10,528 bases of DNA from Candidatus Aerophobota bacterium. GTDB taxonomy: Bacteria; Aerophobota; Aerophobia; Aerophobales; AE-B3A. The stretch covers positions 1 to 10,528 of the forward strand of contig JAUWRE010000014.1 in assembly GCA_030610725.1 (NCBI GenBank), given 5' to 3'. The translations under genes and the position numbers were made by a program. Below, one piece after another: positions 6,689 through 10,528 of this stretch. The notes beneath the pieces are model-generated. The model was not told where the DNA came from. It worked only from the letters and a program-made list of their open reading frames with translations, and made no database searches. The first letter of the stretch is position 1; every line of letters begins with the position of its first letter.

Positions 6689-6716
6689 CGAGCGACGAGC
6701 GACTAGCAACTAGCAA
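6689..6716. repeat. 7-nt tandem array (units CGAGCGA and CTAGCAA, 4 units) overlapping cdsA end
   Basis: Two copies of CGAGCGA are followed by two copies of CTAGCAA, all in exact 7-nt register. The array encodes the last few CdsA residues and provides its TAG stop (6705-6703, minus strand). It is the inverted partner of 6427-6461. Confidence 0.82.
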
Positions 6717-7494
6717 CGAATTTGATATAGTAATAGAAGATAGGAACAGTAAATAAAAGACTATCGAATCTATCCAGAACTCCCCCGTGTCCAGGCAAAA
6801 TTTTGCCAAAGTCTTTTATTCCTACCTCTCGTTTCAACATAGATTCGAAAAAGTCTCCCATTTGTCCCATTACGCCAATGAGTATACCCAGAAATAAAGT
6901 ATGGACAAGGGGAAAGAAAAGCCACATTCGAGAAATAAACATAGCCACACAACTTACCAAGAGTGCACCTATAAAACCTTCCCAGGATTTATGTGGGCTC
7001 ACCAGGGGAAATAATTTATGCTTTCCCCACTTCTCACCTATCAAATAGGCCCCTGTATCTCCCATCCAGGCAGCAAAAAATATAGTGACTACTAACCTTG
7101 CTCCCAGAAAAGAAATATCTCTCAAAGATATGATATAACTAAAAAGAAAACTTATATAAAGAATTCCTCCCAATGTTAGAGAGACGTTGACAAAAGCCTG
7201 TCGAATTCTAAGATGTATAAATTGCCTCAAACATAAAGAGAGTATGATAAATACTAAAAGAATGGGTAGAACTCCCTCTCCTCTCAAATAGACACCTACC
7301 GGTATTAGAAGGCCTAATAATATGCCCTCTGGTAAAAAAATACCTCCTTCTTTTCTGAACCTTTGATAGAACTCAAACAGACTGACCCCAATAATAAGAC
7401 ACACCAGGATGAAAAAAGCCGCTTTGCTCCATAATATCAAAGAAATAAGAACGGGTATGAATCCCACGGCTACCAAAGTCCGTTTTAAAAGCAC
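6703..7494 (-). CDS. cdsA: Phosphatidate cytidylyltransferase CdsA
   Basis: An integral inner-membrane enzyme that makes CDP-diacylglycerol from CTP and phosphatidic acid, the branch point for bacterial phospholipids. The family signature is complete at 218-244: SMLKREVGIKDFG followed by KILPGHGGVLDRFD. GDTGAYLIG (145-153) and SPHKSWEG (166-173) are the other conserved blocks. Several hydrophobic segments (about 8-40, 55-70, 76-90, 105-124, 132-145, 172-186, 193-212) fit a polytopic membrane protein, and 263 residues is a normal length. The start is GTG one nt after the uppS stop, with GGAAG six nt upstream, so translation is probably coupled. The last residues (VASC) come from a heptad array. 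Its place after uppS is the common bacterial order; dxr, the usual next gene, is absent. Confidence 0.94.
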   Translation of the reverse strand: MLLKRTLVAVGFIPVLISLILWSKAAFFILVCLIIGVSLFEFYQRFRKEGGIFLPEGILLGLLIPVGVYLRGEGVLPILLVFIILSLCLRQFIHLRIRQAFVNVSLTLGGILYISFLFSYIISLRDISFLGARLVVTIFFAAWMGDTGAYLIGEKWGKHKLFPLVSPHKSWEGFIGALLVSCVAMFISRMWLFFPLVHTLFLGILIGVMGQMGDFFESMLKREVGIKDFGKILPGHGGVLDRFDSLLFTVPIFYYYIKFVASC

Positions 7495-7495
7495 T

Positions 7496-8221
7496 TCATT
7501 CTTCCTTTATTTTACCAAATCTCCTTTCTCTCTTTGCGTAATCCCTGAGAGCCATAAAAAATTCTTTTTTCCCAAAATCAGGCCAGAAAACAGGAGTCAT
7601 CCATAATTCTGTATAGGCAATATGCCAGAGAAGAAAATTACTTACTCTATATTCTCCTCCTGTCCTAATCAATAAGTCGGGAGAGGGAAGGTCTTCTAGA
7701 TATAAATACTGTTTAAATAAGTCTGTGTCTATCTCTTCTACAGCAAGGTTCCCTCTTACTACTTCTTTAATCAGAGTCTTCACTGCGTCTATGATTTCTT
7801 CCTGTCCCCCATAGTCTATGGCTAGATTCAAAAAAAAGTCCTTATTGTCTTTAGTCAGACTCATCACTTCTTCTATTTTGTTCTGAAGCGAAGAAGAGAG
7901 TCTCCTTCTTCTGCCAATAACCCGGAATCGAGTACCTTTCTTATTTAAATCATCCTTCTCCTTATCTAGATACCTCTTAAACCCAGACATAAGAAAATTT
8001 ACCTCTCTTGGGGGTCTTTTCCAATTTTGACAAGAAAAAGCATATATAGTAAGAATCTTTACGCCAAAATCTGAACAAAGTTGAGTTATTTCCCTTATTT
8101 TCTCCATCCCTGCCCTGTGACCAACGCTACGGGTTAGACCTCTTTTCTTCGCCCATCTGCCATTACCATCCATGATAATAGCTATGTGTTGAGGAAGTTC
8201 ATCTTTGCAAATATCTATCAT
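7496..8221 (-). CDS. uppS: Undecaprenyl diphosphate synthase UppS
   Basis: A cytoplasmic cis-prenyltransferase that extends farnesyl diphosphate with isopentenyl units to the C55 carrier used for peptidoglycan and O-antigen. The 241 residues are a normal length. Conserved blocks are IAIIMDGNGRWAKKRG (13-28, catalytic Asp 18), GHRAG (34-38), AFSCQNWKRP (61-70), DYGGQEEI (136-143), RTGGEYRVSNFLLW (186-199) and ELWMTPVFWPDF (205-216). Oddity: the loop motif is usually FSxENW, but Gln (CAA codon) stands at 65 where Glu is nearly always found. All other hallmark residues are intact, so the enzyme is probably functional. ATG at 8221 follows the lpxC-fabZ stop by three nt. No second prenyltransferase is in the window. 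Confidence 0.95.
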   Translation of the reverse strand: MIDICKDELPQHIAIIMDGNGRWAKKRGLTRSVGHRAGMEKIREITQLCSDFGVKILTIYAFSCQNWKRPPREVNFLMSGFKRYLDKEKDDLNKKGTRFRVIGRRRRLSSSLQNKIEEVMSLTKDNKDFFLNLAIDYGGQEEIIDAVKTLIKEVVRGNLAVEEIDTDLFKQYLYLEDLPSPDLLIRTGGEYRVSNFLLWHIAYTELWMTPVFWPDFGKKEFFMALRDYAKRERRFGKIKEE

Positions 8222-8224
8222 TTT

Positions 8225-9493
8225 CTATCTCTTCACTAAACTGAAAAGAAACTCCGCTTCAGCTACTATCTTTCCATCAACTGAACTAACAGCCTGCACC
8301 TTACCGGTGGAGCTTCTTAGATTTAGCACTTTCACTCGGGTTATTAGCTGGTCTCCCGGAACTACCGGCTTTCTGAATCTCGCCTTATCAATCCCTGCAA
8401 AATAGGCTAACTTACCTCGATTCTTACTGGCTGACAAAAGATATACTCCAGCTACCTGAGCCATAGCTTCAATAATCAAAGCTGCTGGCACTACAGGATG
8501 TCCCGGGAAATGACCCACAAAATAAGGTTCATTTACGGTTATATTTTTCAATCCTACTATTTCCCTCTCCCCTTGCTCTAATATTCTATCCACAAGAAGG
8601 AAAGGATACCTATGGGGCAGAACTCTCTCAATATCGTCTATATTCAGAATAGTCCTCTTTTTATTTTTTAACTCTTCTAGCTTCTTAATCAACTTAACAT
8701 TAAAGAGATGGCCAGACTTTACAGCTATAATATGAGCCTGGATAGGCTTACCTAGAAGATAAAGGTCTCCCATTAAATCCAGTACTTTATGGCGCACAGG
8801 CTCGTTGGAAAACCTTAACCCTTCCTTATTAAGAATTCCATTTTTATCAATAACTACCGCATTTTCCAGTGACCCCCCCTTAATAAGGCCTTTTTTTCTT
8901 AATTTCTCTACCTCTTCCATAAAACCAAAAGTTCGGGAGGGAGCTATTTCCTGGATAAATACTTTTTCGTCTACAGTAAACTCAGCAAATTGAGATTTAA
9001 TAGAAGAATCAGGAAAATCTACCGTATAGGTTATTTTTAACCCAGGGTAAGGGAGAACTATCAACCTCTTATCTTCTTCCTCTATCCAGAGAGGTTCATC
9101 TATTTTAAAGAATTGACGTGGAAGCCCCTGTTCCACTACCCCTGCTTTTTGAATCAAATCCACAAAGGGAAGAGCACTACCATCGGCTGCTGGAATTTCC
9201 TCTCCATCAACCTTAACCAGGACATTATCTATCTCCAGACCAGCCAGCGCTGCCAGAATATGTTCTACTGTCCTGACTCTTACTTCCCCCTCGCCTAAAC
9301 TGGTCCCACGCATATTACTAACTACCTTATTCACCCGAGCGCTAATTCGAGGAGAATGAGCTATATCCTCTCGGATAAAGACTATTCCTTCTCCAGCAGA
9401 AGCAGGAAGTAGAGTCAAGGTGACCTCTTCGCCTAGATGCAGTGCTACTCCTCTGTAGGAAATGGTTCTTTCAATAGTTTTCTGAAGTGACAT
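8225..9493 (-). CDS. lpxC/fabZ: LpxC-FabZ fusion: UDP-3-O-acyl-GlcNAc deacetylase / 3-hydroxyacyl-ACP dehydratase
   Basis: One 422-residue protein joins two enzymes. Residues 1 to about 270 are LpxC, the zinc deacetylase that commits UDP-acyl-GlcNAc to lipid A. It shows VEHILAAL (76-83; Glu 77 and zinc ligand His 78), NEPVRHKVLDLMGD (230-243; His 235, Asp 239) and SGHLFNV (260-266; His 262). A Lys-rich linker (about 268-280) leads to FabZ, the hot-dog dehydratase of fatty-acid elongation, with LPHRYPFLLVDR (292-303), catalytic His in GHFPGHP (327-333) and Glu 342 in IIEAMAQ. PAAL at 336-339 replaces the usual PGV/PGA. Both active sites look complete. Such fusions are known in Bacteroidetes and some other didermic groups. 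ATG at 9493 is three nt after the lpxD stop. lpxA, often next, is replaced here by uppS. Confidence 0.95.
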   Translation of the reverse strand: MSLQKTIERTISYRGVALHLGEEVTLTLLPASAGEGIVFIREDIAHSPRISARVNKVVSNMRGTSLGEGEVRVRTVEHILAALAGLEIDNVLVKVDGEEIPAADGSALPFVDLIQKAGVVEQGLPRQFFKIDEPLWIEEEDKRLIVLPYPGLKITYTVDFPDSSIKSQFAEFTVDEKVFIQEIAPSRTFGFMEEVEKLRKKGLIKGGSLENAVVIDKNGILNKEGLRFSNEPVRHKVLDLMGDLYLLGKPIQAHIIAVKSGHLFNVKLIKKLEELKNKKRTILNIDDIERVLPHRYPFLLVDRILEQGEREIVGLKNITVNEPYFVGHFPGHPVVPAALIIEAMAQVAGVYLLSASKNRGKLAYFAGIDKARFRKPVVPGDQLITRVKVLNLRSSTGKVQAVSSVDGKIVAEAEFLFSLVKR

Positions 9494-9496
9494 TAC

Positions 9497-10513
9497 CTAT
9501 TTATCCTTTACTCTTTCTTCTAATTTTTTCAGTCTCTCTACCAACTGAGGTAAACGGTCAATAAGAGCCTTTATCCTCTTTTGTCTATGATGTGGCCTTG
9601 CTGGGAAACCAGAAACAATAGAACCAGGTGCTATATTCTTGGTAACCACTGACTTGGCGGCAACTATACTATCATTTCCAATGGTTACGTGTTCAGTCAC
9701 TCCAGCTTGACCAGCCATAACCACTCCGTCTCCTAGAGTCGAACTCCCCGAGATACCTACCAGGGCTACTATAGCAACATTTTTGCCCAGAGTAACATTG
9801 TGCGCTATATGAACTAGATTATCGATTTTAGACCCGGAACCTATACTTGTCTCTCCTATAGTCGCCCTGTCTATAGTCACATTAGCCCCCATCTCTACTC
9901 TATCCTCAATCACTACTCTGCCTGCTTGAGGTATCTTATAATATGAGCCATCCTCCTTCCTGACAAATCCAAAACCATGCGAGCCTATAACTGTTCCCGA
10001 ATGGATTATTACCTCCCCTCCTATAACCGTATCGTCGAGAACAGTCACCCTGGGGAAGAGAAGACTATTTTTTCCTATAACCACTCTATTTCCTATATAT
10101 ACTCCAGAACTTATGTAGACACCTTCCTCTATTTTTACTGCATCGCCTACCACTACATAAGCGCCCAAAGTTACTTTTTTATCTATTCTTGCATCTTTGC
10201 CTATTATAGCTGTGGGATGGATCCCAGAGAATTTTCGTACTTGAGGATAAAAAACTTCCAGAATTTGAGCAAAGGCTAAACGAGGATTTCTGGCTCGAAG
10301 TGTAGGCTTAGAAAAATCTCCAACCCCCGGAGAAACAATAACTGCCGAAGCCTGTGACTTCTTAGCTTCACAAAGGAATTTTTCAGAAACAGCCAGGGTA
10401 ATTTCACCCTTCTTGGCCTCTTCCACCTTAGCTACGCCTTCTATTATTACTCCTCCATCTCCTTCAACTTTGCCTTGTACAAGTCTTGCTAATTCTTCTA
10501 AAGTTTTTTTCAT
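9497..10513 (-). CDS. lpxD: UDP-3-O-(3-hydroxyacyl)glucosamine N-acyltransferase LpxD
   Basis: This enzyme adds the N-linked 3-hydroxyacyl chain from acyl-ACP to UDP-3-O-acyl-glucosamine, the third step of lipid A synthesis. Its 338 residues match the family. Residues 1 to about 98 form the uridine-binding domain; about 99-295 is a left-handed beta helix of hexapeptide repeats (for example IGKDAR, IGNRVV, IGETSI); a C-terminal basic helix (about 303-338) follows SGFPARPHH. DNLVHIAHNV (231-240) holds the catalytic His 238. A small deviation is VALVGISGS (249-257), where Gln is more usual than Leu 251. ATG at 10513 lies 15 nt from the window edge, and those bases show no clear ribosome binding site. 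It is the first gene visible in the envelope block and may not be the first of the operon. Confidence 0.95.
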   Translation of the reverse strand: MKKTLEELARLVQGKVEGDGGVIIEGVAKVEEAKKGEITLAVSEKFLCEAKKSQASAVIVSPGVGDFSKPTLRARNPRLAFAQILEVFYPQVRKFSGIHPTAIIGKDARIDKKVTLGAYVVVGDAVKIEEGVYISSGVYIGNRVVIGKNSLLFPRVTVLDDTVIGGEVIIHSGTVIGSHGFGFVRKEDGSYYKIPQAGRVVIEDRVEMGANVTIDRATIGETSIGSGSKIDNLVHIAHNVTLGKNVAIVALVGISGSSTLGDGVVMAGQAGVTEHVTIGNDSIVAAKSVVTKNIAPGSIVSGFPARPHHRQKRIKALIDRLPQLVERLKKLEERVKDK

Positions 10514-10528
10514 GGCAACAACCCGTAT

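Larger units (their letters stand above)
6393..6702. other. 310-nt gap between cdsA and rseP: repeats, no gene
   Basis: No ORF of credible length or recognisable gene remnant was found on either strand. The gap holds the rseP ribosome binding site (6399-6403), a heptad array (6427-6461), an unexplained AT-rich stretch (6462-6524), the long MITE-like element (6526-6676), a pyrimidine-rich run (6677-6688) and most of a second, inverted heptad array (6689-6716). In many bacteria dxr lies between cdsA and rseP. I searched by eye for Dxr-like peptide on the minus strand and saw none. Confidence 0.75.

Noticed and set aside
6393..6702. Remnant of dxr in the cdsA-rseP gap
   Set aside because: Reading the minus strand of the gap showed stops and repeats but no Dxr-like peptide.

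Overview
The window comes from a didermic (Gram-negative type), probably anaerobic bacterium of moderately low GC. The evidence is lipid A genes (lpxD and an lpxC-fabZ fusion) beside a ferredoxin-dependent 2-oxoacid oxidoreductase subunit. The gene order and the dense intergenic repeats suggest a deep or candidate-phylum lineage (Aerophobetes/Omnitrophota-like) rather than a well-studied group, but the sequence alone does not settle this. All ten genes are on the minus strand, so transcription runs from high to low coordinates. No gene was supported on the plus strand.

Layout in transcription order. First is an envelope block, 10513 to 6703: lpxD, lpxC-fabZ, uppS and cdsA, nearly touching (1-3 nt gaps). 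It covers lipid A acylation and deacetylation, fatty-acid dehydration, the undecaprenyl carrier and CDP-diacylglycerol. A 310-nt gap full of repeats follows, at the place where dxr sits in many genomes. Next is a second tight block, 6392 to 1782: rseP (site-2 protease), vorB (alpha subunit of a 2-oxoacid:ferredoxin oxidoreductase), a small S23/IVP four-helix-bundle gene, leuD and cimA. CimA and LeuD give the first steps of the citramalate route to 2-oxobutanoate and isoleucine. After a 244-nt repeat-rich gap comes araB (L-ribulokinase), which runs off the left edge.

The most unusual feature is a family of degenerate tandem arrays with a strict 7-nt period. I find seven, all in gaps or overlapping gene ends (1591-1647, 1664-1684, 1746-1787, 3858-3885, 4272-4313, 6427-6461, 6689-6716). 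Two pairs are inverted. One pair brackets the S23/IVP gene and encodes the C-terminal tails of both VorB and the IVP protein. The other pair brackets the cdsA-rseP gap and supplies the CdsA stop codon. A second repeat family, MITE-like with a perfect 32-bp shared end, occurs once in each gap in a long and a short form. A REP-like hairpin lies upstream of araB.

Several usual partners are absent where they might be expected: leuC before leuD, the beta and gamma subunits beside vorB, lpxA after lpxC-fabZ, and dxr between cdsA and rseP. This fits a rearranged region in which repeats and the IVP gene sit at the junctions, but that history is inferred.
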